64,000 bases of DNA from Dermanyssus gallinae (GCA_003439945.1 QVRM01002192.1:1705001-1769000); one strand, 5' to 3'. Shown: positions 19,053 through 33,010, counted from the first letter of the stretch. The notes: a model not told the origin generated them from the letters alone. Numbers and translations are program-made.

Positions 19053-21435
19053 GGTTACGGAGACATTTCAGCAAGACGAACTGCATATCAACAATATGCG
19101 GGGGTTCCACCAGCTGGCTGTCTTACCTGCGGGAGGTCGGGGAAGACCTGTGGGTGGGTAATCCATCTACCTACATAAATTCTTACCACCGATGCAATAC
19201 GTCAGGAAAGATTAATACTGCGCGTGGTGCTCTCTTCTGGAAGGGTAAACGTCGCTGTATTCTATGTCCCATTCACATTCGATTCCGCGGAGGTTGCTGA
19301 GACTGTGAGCTTTGAACTTTCTGGTTAAACCTGACCATGCTAACTATCGTTGGCGGTGATTTCAATGCAAGAATCGATTGTGGGGCCAACGATGATAAGA
19401 GCAAGGTGCTGTTTTAGGTGACGTAAAAAAATGGTCTGAGATGTGCAAACGCGCGTAAATACTATACATATTTAAGTCAGAATGGAAGCAGCACAATCGC
19501 CCTGTTGTTTCACAACCTTGTCAGCCGTAAAATTGAAAGCTTGATGTTCTCGATGAAGCGGCCCGAAAACACCAAGCAGTGTTGGTCGTTGTCGATGTTC
19601 CCGGTATTGGGCGAGACCAACATAACCCGCTGCGCTATTCCTTTTGGACAGAGCGGGGGGCGTTCTTGACGTAAGCCCTGGCATCGATATTACCTGTGAC
19701 CAGCTGTGCAGTGAAAAGGAAAAGGTTATGGCAGAAGAGACCACGTCCGAGATATTCACGAGCCTGCTACCTTGCTCTCGGTGAAGTGCTCGGACTCCTG
19801 CGCTAAGCAAGAGCCAGAGCACCATCATCACTGCAAGCCTGGCGGGACTTCTTTGATTATATAAGGCTCTGCTATGATTTTAAAAGGGAGCACGCGATGC
19901 TTGAAAGAGCAGAACGTGAGCCCTCAGCTTACATCGTGCGACCTCGTAGGGCGGTGAACCCGCTTAGTGACGGACAGCAAAAGAGCCACCTAACTAATCT
20001 CTTATTCAGTCGTGACGTTGCAGCCATATCTCCAATCGTACAGCATTCGCTTACACTGGAGCAGCAAACATGAATCTGCCTTTCGGTGTGGAGGAGGTGT
20101 GCCAGGTCCCACGGTCACTCCCGAAGGGAAATAGCTCAGGGCCCGATCAGATTTGCTATGAGCATTGGATCTAGTCACTCCTTATCTTGGCAGAAACTCT
20201 TTGTGATTTCTTTCTTGAAATTATAAAGAGGGGGGATGCCTAAAGTCTGGCATGTCGCCAGGTTTTCTCTTCTGCTCAAGGCATGGTGATGACAAACAGG
20301 ATACAAATCTGTATCGTGGAATGGCGTCAGAACGCACATTGAAGATTTTGTGTAAGTTGGTTATTCGACAGATTGAGGACGTGGCTAAAGAGGCACTTCC
20401 ACTAGAGCAGTTTGGCTTTAGGAGGCCGAGGCACCCGTGATGCAATCCACAGCTCACTCAGGAATCGAGTGAGCTGTGGTACAACCCAAAGGTCATCTGT
20501 ATGCAGTCTTTATTTATTGCATCAAGGCTTTTGACGAGGCCCCTCGCCATTTGCTGGTTAAAGCATTTCAGCGAGCAGGAGTGACTGGCTCTCTCCTGAG
20601 TGCAATAGCAAGTCTCTTTGGACAAGGTGTATTGGGGATTGAGCAAAATGTGGGAACTCCGCAAGGACACCCGCTAGGCTGCGTCTCGTTAACACTTCTG
20701 GCCTTGTCGGTTACGTCCGACAGGAGTACCAAAAATACGTGACGGTGATTTATGCAGATGATATCGTGGTCGCTCATCGCGACCTAGGTGCCATCAAACG
20801 CATTACCTCTATGACAGAGGCGTTCCTTGTCTCAAAGGGACCTGATTTAAGCACCTGAAAAACCAAAACCCTAAATATCAGGCGTGGAGGTCGATTGACT
20901 ACCAGAGATGTTATACGTTGCTGCGTCCAACCATTGGAGTTTGTTAACTCTTTCCAGTAACTTGGCGTTCGGATCTATTATATAGGAACGACGTCCGCAG
21001 CGCATATAAACGAAACTGTACGGAAGGCACTTGTTTCACTTTACGGGGAAGTAGGCAATGTCCGAAAACTGTCCGTTTTCTTAGCAGTGAGGTTCTTCGT
21101 GCTTAAGATTGCTGAGAACCACCTCAGGTTGACGAAGTTAACTAGCTTGTTTTTCATTATATATGAAGCGAGTGCTTTGCTTGCATATCCGAGCAAGGAA
21201 CCGCTTTGTATATTGCATGTCAGGCTGTCCACCGGCTGCTGAAACAATTCGGCTAAGGCTGAAGTTGCCGCGTACAGTACCTTATGAATGTTTTATTTTG
21301 AAGTGGGAAGCTCCGCACAACGCTGGACTAAAAATTTTTGCTACTTCTTTTACTGGAAGCGTAAAGAAGATAGAGCTTAATGAAGAAACATTTTTGAACT
21401 GTGTTTTATACTTGAAGGAGTGAAATAAACATAGT

Positions 21436-21471
<36 letters not shown>

Positions 21472-22035
21472 TCGTCATATTGGCTTAGGCTTATATTCAA
21501 TGATTTTGCACTTTATTCGCATTCGATTTCCACATAGTCAGTGAGCATAAAACATAAAGCTATAGAATGTAAAATATAAATATATATGAATATGAGATTC
21601 TCGGCCCAAGCGAGTTTTTACCTCAAGGAGCTCCAGTTCGACCGCCGATAGCTGAAGCTGGCCCACAAGCCACAGCAGCACGCTGTCGTTTTGGAGAACT
21701 TTCTCGTATTTCGCCAGAATCTGCGAACCCTCTTTGTACCTTTGTTCAGAAAAGTAAACGAATAAAATAACTAATTTTTTCAGTGCAATCGACTGACCAC
21801 GTTTTGTGTCACTACCTATAGCATAAAGCATCACTTGCGTCAGCGATATCGTCCGTGTACACTATTGGGTGTAATACAAATCACACGATTTTTCACATAG
21901 CTTGCATTCGCACTCGGCATATCTTCGATATTGAATAAAACCCCTTTTCACTACTTCATGTGAAATCCATGCCTTGCAAATCCCGGTAACAAAGTACTTA
22001 TTTAACAACATAGATCCTTTCAGTGGTTATAGATA

Positions 22036-22066
<31 letters not shown>

Positions 22067-24964
22067 TATACAACTTCATATATATATATATATATATATA
22101 TATGAAGTTCCCTGTAGACCAAAACAACGTTACACCTAGCAAATAAGTATATAAAGCATGCAACATATGAACGTATAAATGTACGCACATTCGTTTTTAA
22201 TATGATTGTCATGTAAAGGTTATAAAAATATGTTCGGCACAAACAATAACCTTAAATGAATGAGTTTAATCATAGACACGTGTAGCAATTGAAATATGAA
22301 CATGATGAAAATAAAAATAATCGCTAGCATTATTATTATTGTTACTCGAATGTAAAACATGCCATTCTTCTGTGGTCCGTGAACCCTCATAAAGAGCGTC
22401 GATTTCGGCGGCGGCCTCCTCGGCTTTCTGCTTCTGCTCGGGCTCGAGTTCGGGTGCGCGCGCCTCTCGGACGCATTTGTCGCAGCTGCAGAGGAAGAAA
22501 TAGGTGTCGAGCGTCGTCGATCGCCGCTGTTCGTACGGCATAATCGACGACAGATAATGTATCCGTAGCGAGTTCGGGTCATCCAACGTGAAGTCAGTCA
22601 GGGCTCTTGGGTGCGTCGAGCCCGGATGGTGGCCGGGTGGCCCGATACGAAACAGATTGATTGAAGCGTCCGATTGATGAGGACGAAACAAATCCAAAGA
22701 AACTCAATTTAATTAGCGAACGTAATTGATACCGACTACACATAAATCACAATTAAATACAATCATTTACCAAACACTTCTATTGTTGTCCTTCCGGAGG
22801 TCAGGATCTTTGTTATCACTATCTAACTGCAAGGCCACGTAACTTACGTTAACAAAATGTTTTCTTTGGTTCTTGGATGTTGATAAGGGGTTGATGGTGA
22901 ATCCTGTTACTTGTCTGCTGCCTGTTATTGTTGTTGTCATTATTGTTATTGTTGTTGTTGTTGTTGTTGCTGGTACTGTTGTTACCTGAGAATGATTCGG
23001 CGCCCGTCGAATAGATACGTGTACTGTTCGTTGATGACACAAGTGTGATCGATCGATGACGCTGCTAGGTAAACCACCTGACCGCGCACGAAAAAGTTGG
23101 GCTCGTTGTGGTAGGTAAGACAGTACCGATTAATACGACATTTCATGATCATTTCAACGACGAGGTCCTGGTCGACATCAAGACGACCGTCCAGCAGCTC
23201 GAGGATCTCATCGGCGCGTGCCGTCACCTTTCAACAAAAGACACACATCTGTTTCATTCACCGCTACAGCATTTTCGTGTCGTATCACGTGGCATATTGA
23301 GCACCTTGATAAGCCGGCTACCACGTTCGCCCTCGGCGTTTGTGAACTAGCCAGTGTGGGCCTTGGCCGCATCTTAAAGACCATGCTGTAATGGCGTTCG
23401 GTTTCGAATCATCTAGCGTTTGGGGTAAGGATACACTCCTACTTAAAAAAAGGACTTTGAAAGAAGCTCTTTGAAGCCACAGCCAAACCAACATCGACCG
23501 CATTCCTCCGACAGAGGGTGACGTTGGAACTAGAGGGAGGCAAGACTGTGTTGAGTAGACATCGATGCTCAGGCAATAATAATAATAATACAAGCAAGAT
23601 TGTAAATATTATATAATGAGCAGATTAATAATTGTGGTACCTGTGCATATTAATAATCATAAGCACTTTTTCAAACAAATTAACAATATAATTATTAATC
23701 CGCAAACGACCATATCGTGGCTGAATCCGAACGTGTTTGAGTGAATGGCCGCTGAAACGCTCTCAGATATTAAAATTGGTACGTCTATAAAGAGATTGGG
23801 CGATAGGTTTAAGTGGCAACAGACCACAGTTTACCAAACAACTAGATAGATGCCTCCTGGTCTCAGCTGTTTCTTACCTCAGCACGTTCGCTCTTGTTAA
23901 GGTCCTCGACATGTGACAGAAGATTGTTGATTGTACGCGGCCTCCCGAAATAGTCACCAACGGTCGGTTGATCTCTTTCGCGAAGAAATTTTGCCAGTGT
24001 GCGAATCACAAGTCGTTGTTCCTCATCCGGCATTTCCTCGCAGCCGGCCAGAACCTCACATTCAACCCGGTGGTCAACTGAGTCGTTCTCCTAGAAAACC
24101 AGAGCCGTTTTCCGCATTTTAGGTTACATTTGTTTGTACATAAACATGTGGTTCACCAATAGCACAGCCAACATTTGTGTAAATACACAAATATTATTAA
24201 AGTGTATTTAAATTTTAAAAAACGATATGCAAGTTCAAAGCAGCTCTCACTACACTTCCATTGAGGGCTAACCGGCCTACAGAATCTCCCACTTTGAAGT
24301 CTTAGGCAGAATAAAATAATTCTACCTATGGGCCGAATTTTAATATTTGTTTTGCGTCTTCCGGAGGTACGCGGCTGAAGGCCCATATTTGCAAATCTGC
24401 CTTTTAACGTTTTCATATAAATATATAAAAGTCTTATAAATAAACCGTTATGGATTGTTTTTCAGGTCAGTAGCACGGATAAAATATGTAATCAATTGCT
24501 GTTTACGCAATAATGCCACTAAATAAAAGCGATAAACAAATTTTACTATATTAAGACTGGGGACAGACGAACGAATGAAACCGTTCAAGATGACGAGTCA
24601 ACAGACGGTAGCCCGGGTGGAGGTATGGCGCCATTTTGCTATGGCTTCGCAGTACATGACGGCGGCCGCTGTGTGGTTATTTAACATGCCAGAGGAATCT
24701 GGCAACTAACCAAAATCTGCAAAACCAAGAACTGCAGAGGCACCGATGATAATGAGGACGATATCAACAACAACAACAAGAACAAAGGCTAACCTGACAT
24801 TGTTCATCGCAGTAGACTATCTTGTTGCAACCTGCGCATTCAGCAGGCGTTCCTGAGTTGAAACAGAAGGAACACGCGCTCTTCGCGTAGTCGATGTTCA
24901 CGGCGACTGCGTACGGGAGGTCGTCGAGAATGACGTCGCCTGCGCGATACTGGATTGGGGTCAT
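18328..24964 (-). CDS. SMYD3-like MYND/SET protein (SMYD-A), six exons
   Basis: Exons (minus): 24964-24794, 24090-23878, 23227-22986, 22605-22363, 21739-21622 and 18588-18328, giving 415 residues. A MYND zinc finger uses C31, C34, C43, C46, C52, C56, H64 and C68. The SET core has SSIDHTC (185-191), IHYLSS and a post-SET CSCDKC. The C-terminal helical part resembles the TPR-like CTD of SMYD3. SMYD enzymes methylate histone or other lysines with SAM. Here the N-terminal GxG strand is absent and NHSC reads DHTC, so activity is doubtful, although the SET tyrosines remain. Intron 4 uses a GC donor (ATG/GCATGT). Every other junction is GT-AG. Intron 5 holds a LINE relic. Confidence 0.88.
19019..19050. 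repeat. (TA)n microsatellite
   Basis: Pure TA run in SMYD-A intron 5. Similar short TA runs lie at 21433-21468, 22036-22103, 31557-31575, 43871-43898, 45185-45213, 45957-45996, 54068-54095, 54620-54653, 59816-59842 and 60930-60969. Confidence 0.95.
19060..21430 (+). mobile_element. CR1-like LINE relic (family A) in SMYD-A intron 5
   Basis: Endonuclease remnant GGDFNARID (about 19350). RT remnants include AVFIYCIKAFDEAPRHLL (about 20500), GTPQGHPLG (about 20655) and IYADDIVVAHRDLG (about 20750), then the family-A C-terminus from about 20880 to 21420. Many stops and frameshifts make it inactive. The last 650 bases are very similar to the copy at 3-966 and keep the YADD Tyr that copy has lost. 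The copy ends AATAAA followed by a TA tract. It runs antisense to SMYD-A. Confidence 0.85.
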
Positions 24965-25899
24965 CGTCGAAACTCGTCGTCAGACCGACTCAACGACTTG
25001 CTGGCGTACTTGTGGGACACTGGCGCCTGTCCAATTTGACAATGTCTGAACTGATTCGTTGTTTTGTGCGCTAGATAAAGGGACTTGACTTCGGTCGGTA
25101 GTAGTTGCGGCCGGGCCAACGATCAACCATCATGAAGGGTTTCGATCATCTAGCTGCAGAATGGACGACATAGAAGTACATAGAAGACGTGAATCGAAGT
25201 GAAAAAACAATGTTGTCATTCTTCGCGGGATTCGGAGAGGAATGCTTACAGCATCGAGCTATGATTCGTTCAACCTGAGAAGATATTATACTACTACTCT
25301 TTCGCCACGTACTTTTTTAGTGCTGTAACAACACTGTACTGTTTTTCGTGTACCACGCCCTTTATGCAGCAGTGAATGTCAAGGGCTCAGAGGCTGCCAA
25401 CTCGGACGCCGAAGCGTTATGGCAGGTTCTGTGGCATTGAATTCTGATTCCATATTCAGCAGTTAAGCGCGACCCGATTCGCATACTCAGCTTGCGGACT
25501 TGGTTGCCAGTGTCGTGTGTCCACCGCCTTTCACGGCGGGACAACGACCGTTACGGCTTGGCTTGTCTCTCGAACAATACACGCCCTCTACATGCTTCGC
25601 GCCAACGACCACTACCCATTTATTCTCATGCCTCCTTATATATAACACGCTTGTTTTGATTTCGTCCCCGTTCTCATCCACAAACCTTCAGAAATGGTGG
25701 CGCCCGTAAACGTCCTTTACGGTGCGCTGTCCACTACATGTTGTTAGTGGGAGTGCATAAGGGAGACTGAAAAGCGGTCACATACATGGCTGAGGGGAAA
25801 GGGGAGGAGGCACTCTTTAGTCGAGACGGGCAGGGTAGTCGAGCAATTTGGAAGGATATTGGCCAGGTCGGATACAGACTCGAAAGCGCTGCTAGAATA

Positions 25900-27350
25900 T
25901 GAAGGCCCCTAGGATCAGACGACAGAGGAAGCTAGGGTCTGGATATTGAGAGCAATCACTCTCCGGGAAGTGATGGAAACAATCGACAGAGCATCACGGA
26001 GAAAAACGCACGGAAATCTTTTGATAAGGAACGAGCACATGAAAGATACCCTAGTTCTTGCACTTTACTGGTAAGCTCTATTCAATGAATGCCTAAACAC
26101 TTCCACATGCCTAGAGGGAAGCGACTTTAATAGTCATTCCAAAAGGAAAACGTGTATAAACGGAACCAGAGGCTTGAAGGGGAATGGCAATAAAAAGCTG
26201 CCCGTGCAAGATATTTTCGGGAATAATAGCGAGGAGATTAGAGTCTTTTTTAAAGAAATGGGAGTAAATCCAGAAGAATAGCACGGATTTAGGAAAAGAG
26301 GGTCAACTCACTCAGCAATTGAGAAGCTATTTGGAGTAATCTGGGATATGCTGTCTAGGACGAACAGTTGCCTATATGCTGTGTTTGTAGATTTAAGCGC
26401 GGCGTTTGACATAGTACAAAGGGATAAAATAGTTGACGTGCTGGCTAAAATAGAAGTGCCGGGAACGTCGTACTTCTGGGTGGACTGCTATACCGTATAA
26501 GGACGAGCTGGACCCAAGAATGGGCCAAAATGTTACTGTACGCAGATGATGTGGTGCTTTTTTGTTGCAGCCTTTATAGAGTAAGACAAGACATGTATCG
26601 ACTAGTCACATACTTGGACGAAAAGGGCTTAAATGTTAATTGGGAAAAGACAGTAGCCATGAAATTTTGAAGAAGTGGCTGTCTGGCGTGCTTCCAATTA
26701 GAGAAAAGGAATAAAAAATTGTAAACAAATTTACGTACTTAGAGCTTACCTTATCAACAAGGGGCAGCAGCTTTCGATTGCACATCCAGGAGAGGGTCAG
26801 GAAGGCCACCATTGCAGCTACGGTAATTAGATCGGTCCATGCAACAGTCGCTCTTTTCGGGATGCAGATAGTACCCATCGCCACATGTACAATTCACTAA
26901 TAATGGGATAAAGTCGTAGTGGACGAATTGCCATTAATTGATGGGATAAACAGGGTTTTTGCGCTTTCGAATGCGTGCAGAAATAGGGTAGTCCACGTGT
27001 TGGAAGGTGGCCCACTGCTAACAGAGAATATGCGAAAACAATTGAATCCAAAGAAAACGTGCGTTTTTGACGTGTATATGCGGAACTGGCAAACTAAAAT
27101 TAATGAAATAGACATAGAGATTTATGGGACAGCAGCAATGAGGAGCACTCGGTGGAGGGCTAGCGGTGTGAAAGATCAGCATCTAACTACGGCTTTTACA
27201 GCTCACGGATTTCATCACGTTCTGTGCAACGTGGATAATTTCCATAAATCACAGGGACAATGTCGATGCAAACAATGCTGGAACAAATGTGATCAATACC
27301 ATGCCGCAGGTTCGGTCCATAGCAGAACTAGCAAAACGCTAGATTGATGG
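25900..27350 (+). mobile_element. CR1-like LINE relic (family C)
   Basis: Fragments read in order: RNEHMKD (about 26030), HGFRKRGSTHSAIEKL (about 26285), AVFVDLSAAFDIVQRDKI (about 26380), YADDVVLFCCS (about 26540) and a C-terminal open frame, 26919-27347, ending HGFHHVLC and CRCKQCWNKC. Several stops make it inactive. The Cys/His tail links it to families A and B, but the sequence is clearly distinct. Bases 25000-25900 hold nothing recognisable. Confidence 0.8.
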
Positions 27351-29100
27351 TTGTGTCAAAACAATCTGATGTAACTTAAACACACTTACCCAGCCCGGGT
27401 GTTAACAAAATGAATATATAAGTTATTCCATTACCTCTCATCTTATTAAATATAACTACTATTATGATGAAACACGGACATAATAGGTCTTATTAGAGAT
27501 AGCGAGGCTTGATTCTCAATCCAATAATGTGGTACAATGCGCGTGGTGACCCATTTAACGCCATTCGCTGTGTCCATCTACAATAGCTGGCGCCAATCTG
27601 TCGATAACTACGGTAAGTTGGCCAGAAATGTGGATTTATTCAGATACCGAAATATTGTACGCTACTTTTATCAGATACCAAAATCTTGTATGCCGAAAGC
27701 ATATTTAAAAGTATATACATTTTTACCCCTACACTAGAAGCTGTACATGTCGGATCACAGCTTTAATGGAATGCGTTTTCTATCATTTTCAGATTTAATT
27801 TGTTTATGTCTTTGACATGAATGAACAGCATACATGAAGTTTGTAGCGGTACAAAATGCAAAACCTTAGAAATTCCAGTATATGGAGACACGGGGAGATA
27901 CGTATATATAGATAAATATACATAAAAAAAATATATAAATATATATCTGATACCGGTTGATATAACAAGTAACTTTCTTGCTTTAGTTTAGCAGTATAGT
28001 TGTACAATTTTTGGGTTTTGCATAACACCTTTCCTTGCAATGTATAATCATACAGAGACAGATCAATGCCGCCAAGTAAGTCATGTAGTGGGTAATTGGC
28101 TAGTATACGCATGTTGATTTTAGCTGATTTGACCATTTATGGTGGATGACATATCCGCACTGAGAATAAGGAGCTGATTGCAATGATACAATGCTGATTG
28201 ATAACGACAGCACAGTCAATAATAAGGCACTAAAGAAGAAAGCCCACGAAGCTTAGTGCAACAAATTAACGCCAACGACAGACTAGTCTATATATAACTG
28301 TTGTTAACCTTAAGTCAAGTAACGTGATCCAGATTAATGTTAGTTTGCACTTGATCCTGAAAAGTATAATCGTTTGTTACTATTGCTATTGCATGTTAAA
28401 CAATGTTACAGTTGTGATGTCTGAACATCTTATCGCAGTTTCTTTTAAACAATTACTTCACTTTATACAGCTTAAAATAGATGCCGCGTTTCCTCTGCAA
28501 ACGACTAAAGACAACGCTTGCCTTAACAATTGACCCTATCTTCGATCGCTCGTGACTTCCTGAATTCGCTTCCTTAATTATTTGAGGAATATTTTGCTTC
28601 CCTTGCTGATTAGTCCTAGTGTCTCCATGGCAATAGGGCCACCCCGACTCAACTGAGCTGTAATGTAGGTAGGAAGCCACGGTTGAGCAAGAAACCGTTG
28701 CATCCCAAGCTAAGGATTTCCCATGTGACCATAATGCAATGGTCTCCCCATCAAGTCTTGCTTCGCCAGCAAACGTTAAACATTAGATAATATTTTTTAA
28801 ATTATCTGTATTACTTCAAATGTTTTGAACTGCGTGAAATTCCGTTAACTTTCACGATCACAAACTGTACCATACTTCGGCCAAATAGTCCTAATTTCCA
28901 AGAAAATCTAATGCCAGTATAAACTATTGAAATAGCAAAAGTCATCAAAGATATCCAAGGATACGCTGTCTTGTGAAGTTGAAGCGGTTTCAGGCGCATC
29001 CTGTTGATGCTGCTGCTGATTTAAGTATTGCCGCTGCTGTAGCCCGCAGCTAGGCTGGAGAAGAGACGGCTCTCAAACAAGTGAGAAATTTTTCGTCTCT
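27351..29100. other. AT-rich stretch, nothing recognised
   Basis: Short open frames only, with no domain, splice-supported exon or repeat structure that I can support. Confidence 0.5.
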
Positions 29101-29770
29101 GATTTGCTACTCAAAGTCACCGCCGCTGACCTAGCGGCACACTTGAGACGACTAGGACACACCCCTCGCTGTGTGCAAATTAAGTACAAGAATTCCGAGG
29201 TACTTAAAGTTTTGTGCATTCATTCAAGAAAAAGGACTTGCAGTTACTCTGTGACCCTGTCAAATGGACATCCAAAATTGTGCTTAAGGAGTACAGTTCA
29301 CCCCACCCTGACCAGATAACTTAACAATATCAGTGCTCGCCGATGTGACTCACCAACGACCCACTCAACTACGAAGTGTATCATGCTGAATGCTTGCTCT
29401 TTCTTGCTAAGACAGGTAAGATTGCAGTGCTTCACTCCTACGCCTGGCTAGAGAAGGTGGCAGGTTCCTAATGTTTCGCAAACCAAGTGGCAACAGTGAA
29501 CTGGTGTGCATTGATTTCTTGGACAGTAACAGTGGAACTGCTTTTTGTTTAGCTGCTGCGTACTCTTCTGGGACGGAGAGACCAAGTAAAGATATGTTGA
29601 CACTGGAGACCTTCACACAGGATCTTGATCACATGTTTGATGTGGCCTACCCGTGCGTGCTTGTTAGTGATCTGCACGCTTTCAATATCGACGGAGTCCG
29701 CAAAGCTGCGACGCAAGCGCGACTCCTCGTAAAGTATGTTTACTGGACTTCTGCATGCTGAATTAGCTCA
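29100..29770 (+). mobile_element. LINE endonuclease-domain relic
   Basis: Frame 29471-29761 reads SELVCIDFL, AAAYSSGTERPSKD, LDHMFDVAYPCVLVSDLHAF. That order resembles an APE-type endonuclease region (CxxxxYRPP, then VVLxGDFNA), with GDFN decayed to SDLH. The frame at 29104-29319 is probably its upstream, ORF1-side remnant. Inactive. Confidence 0.5.
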
Positions 29771-29879
29771 CTCAATTGATGAAGACGCCGACGAGGGGAA
29801 TCATCTGCTCGCATTTGTGTGGAATTGAAATGCCGCCGGGTTTAAAGGAATTCAATTGGTATGGTACAAATCGGAATAC

Positions 29880-31330
29880 AGACTATGGGGAAAACAGGTT
29901 TGAGGGAGTTGGGACAATAACTAAGGATGTTTTTTTTGTGCGAAGAAATTAATAATGCCAAACAAAATCTGGTGGTTGTAGTATATCTGGAGGGAACAGT
30001 AAGTCTGGGAGATTGTAATGCACATATCGAATAGCTGGGTGGACTAGTGGAGAGGAGACTGATACAACTGGCAGAGTCGGGCGGGATCCAAACTTTTTTT
30101 GGAACCGCAGGTAGAAGAAGGGAGATATACGCACATTCAGAGTGTAGAAAGTCATACGTAGACTATGAACTGACAAAGGATCACGATAGATGAAGAGAAA
30201 ACATACAATGTTGCAAGTAATCATAATTAGGTAGAAGTGAGCAGGTGGAAGAGGAAGCCGGTGTGTGAAGTTGTACAAAAGAATTGTTTGGTTAAACACA
30301 AATGGGCGCAGAAAGTGGAATACATGAAACGTTCTCAGTGGCAAGTGGGAAAAAGCTGGTAGGCGAGATGCATAGGAATATTAAAGACGCATATGACAAT
30401 TGCTGTAAGACATGAAAGGGTTTTCAAAAGGGAGGGGAACGAGAGTGGCGGAGTAATCAAATAAATGAAGCAATAGTGGAGCGGAAAAGTTCGAGTAGGC
30501 AGTATAAAAATGCAATGGAAGAGACGCAGATAAAGAGGCCAAGAATAGAGCTCAAATGTTAACACAAGATGCAATTAAAAATGCAGACGAGTTGGAATTT
30601 AACAGAATTTTAAAGGCTCGCAAAGGACAGCGAGCGAACAGTTTTGGAACAATGTTAGACAGAAAAAACAAGGACGGCAAATTAGGACCAAGACTGGCGT
30701 AAGTAGTGTAGAAATGACAAGAACTAGCACAGAGATTACAACCACAGCTGATGAGATCAAAGTGTGGTAAAGAAAATTGATCCAAAGATGCCGTGTAGCC
30801 TTGACGGGATTTCAGTATGAATTATCCAGGCTTTGGGAAAATAGTACGTGTAGTATCTACGACGCAATTTAATCATATGTTGAGAGGGGGGCCCCTGGAG
30901 GGTTGGCGCAAGGAAAAGTTTCTCTTTTTTTTTAGGAAAGGATGTAGCCAAGATGATAATATTTTGTATTAAGTCATCTTGTGGAAGCATCGAGATTGTG
31001 GGAACAAGGTTAGAGCAGGGTTTTGCGAGAAGCTGGGTGGAGTTACTACATGAAATTAACAGGAATAACAGCTGGATAATCTAGATAGTTTATAGTCGCT
31101 AAAGGGATCAGGCAAAGACGTCCTTTGTCATCGGTAATTTTTGTATATAGAAAAAAAGCGCGAAGCATTGATAGCACGGGATTAGGATAATAGGGGAAAA
31201 GGTTGTATATATCAACCTACCCGTGCTGCTATTTGCTGACGATATGGTAGTGTTAGGGTGGGGCACTAACGAAGTTCAACAAATGTTGCATGCATATAGG
31301 GAAGCAGTGGAGGAACTAGACATGGTTTGA
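29880..31330 (+). mobile_element. LINE relic with endonuclease and RT remnants
   Basis: Plus-strand remnants are SLGDCNAHIE (GDxN-like, about 30005), a DYELTKDHDR segment (DH box, about 30160) and LLFADDMVVLGW with NEVQQML (RT FADD box, about 31225-31290). The reading frame is broken many times in between. Confidence 0.65.
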
Positions 31331-31686
31331 CAGAAATAGTTCATCATGCTGAAATATCAAGGAAAAAAATATTTTTTATTATCTATTTTCACGGAATCAA
31401 ACACTCAGTGCTGACAAATACTACCAAGCCAATAGGCCATTCGAGAAAACCATCCAACAGGCAAGGAAGGTTCTTCCAACATGACAACACCCTACCTTAT
31501 AGCGAAAATCTCCAATCCCCAAATCTGAGGATCGCACACAACTAAGCCATGCACCGGTATATATATATATATATACCATAAAGCATCACATACCATTTAT
31601 TATTTATTTTATGCTTTCAATGAAATGTGAAAAACTAACTACACTTGGGCTCGTGAGGTGTGTTACCAGTCGAGTTTAACAGCCTC

Positions 31687-32925
31687 TCATTGTGCCCATA
31701 AATGCTGCCGCATTGCCGCGCCGAACTGCCAGAGATAGTCACTAAAGTAGATAGTCAAAAGCTCTTTTGTCCCCTGTCGCCTGTTCGATTCGTTTGCTAA
31801 TCTTCTGTAGGAGCGACCATGCTGAAGACCAGACCCCCCGAGTGTCTCAAATACTAGCGGCACGAAAATGAGCTCGTTGGCGAGTTGGGCATATTTGTTG
31901 GTCTTTAGGCGTTCAGCCTTGCGTGCCGCGGAGCCAGCGGCAGATGCGCTGGCCTCCAGGTTCAAAGGGGCAAGCGTGTCGGTGATCGTCGCATTCCAAA
32001 TAAGCACCTTTCCCCCTTCAAAGGGGATAAGGGTGATACCGTCTGGTCTCTTTCCGTCGCTTCTCAGGAGGCCGGTTGGCTCTCGAATGCACGGCAATAG
32101 AGCTGACCTTAAGACCCGGGCAGTAATCTCATTAACCTCGCTGTGACGGCTTTGGCGTCCTTCGTTCCAGCTGCAGGAAAGCCCGTGGGTCCCCCAGATG
32201 TCCACCTGTGCTCCGCACGGACACCGATGCTCCTCAGTTAGCCTTGTTCCCAACCTCAAATCAATGCGCAGACGAAAGCTTTCGTGATCAAGTAAAGTGC
32301 CAAGGCTAGAGGAAGGGATGGCTTGGAGCCATTTGCTGGCTCCTTCCTGGATGACCGCGTGCGGTCGGGCTTTGTCTGCCGTGGTTAGTGCGTCAGAGAG
32401 TAAGCGGTGGTACGTCCTGGAAACGATGAGGTCGCCATAGGACCTCTGTGTTTTTTTACCTCTAGGCCTGCGAGGTTCTCGAATCTCGTATCCGCAACCT
32501 CTTTGGCATCCTGGAAAGCCTACAGGGCCACGGCCGGGCTAATGCGCTGGACGGTACCCTCTGAGGCGTGTAATGATGCGACGTGACAGCTAGCTGCTAG
32601 GATGCTGTAGAGCAGATTCCCAGATCTCCGAATCTAAGAGGGAGAGTGGCTTGAGCCCAGTTGTTGTCGTCCAGGTTTAGATTAAGGAGGTCGCTAAGGC
32701 TAGTCTTTAGGCTTTTGTCCAACTCCCAAAGCAGAGCCTGGTTTGCTCAGACGTCCCTGTTGCGGAGGATATGGATGATTCATGCTGAAGCCAGAGATTA
32801 TTTTAATAAATTCTGCGAGTTCCGGACGAATAGCAGCCGACCCCACGAGGGACTCCAAGAGCGTCATGTCTGCTGCCTCGACGTGGTTGCACCCAGGAAG
32901 GAGTTCCTTGAAAGCCGATAGGTAA
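31687..32925 (-). mobile_element. R2-type LINE 3' relic
   Basis: The open frame 31687-32259 (190 codons) matches the end of the 12-18 kb element: CPCGAQVDIWGTHGLSC (C-x-C-x8-H-x4-C), KRPDG, WNATITDT, KTNKYAQ and FETLGG. The second catalytic acid reads Asn (WN in place of WD). Upstream to about 32925, frame-broken sequence resembles the region between RT and CCHC. Inactive 5'-truncated copy. Confidence 0.75.
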
Positions 32926-32950
32926 ATATATAAATATAAATAAATAAATA

Positions 32951-33010
<60 letters not shown>
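32951..33010. repeat. (TA)n microsatellite
   Basis: About 60 bp of pure TA between two LINE relics. Confidence 0.97.

Noticed and set aside
20447..20479. 13-bp perfect inverted repeat with 7-base spacer
   Set aside because: It lies inside a decayed LINE where small local inversions are common. No independent function is indicated.
22767..23042. Asn- and Thr-rich minus-strand frames
   Set aside because: They run from the end of SMYD-A exon 3 into a simple repeat of the intron and have no domain.
31380..31545. Possible transposase scrap (RFFQHDNTLPYS)
   Set aside because: It resembles a mariner or Tc1 HQDN block over about 10 residues only, with no terminal repeats or second motif.
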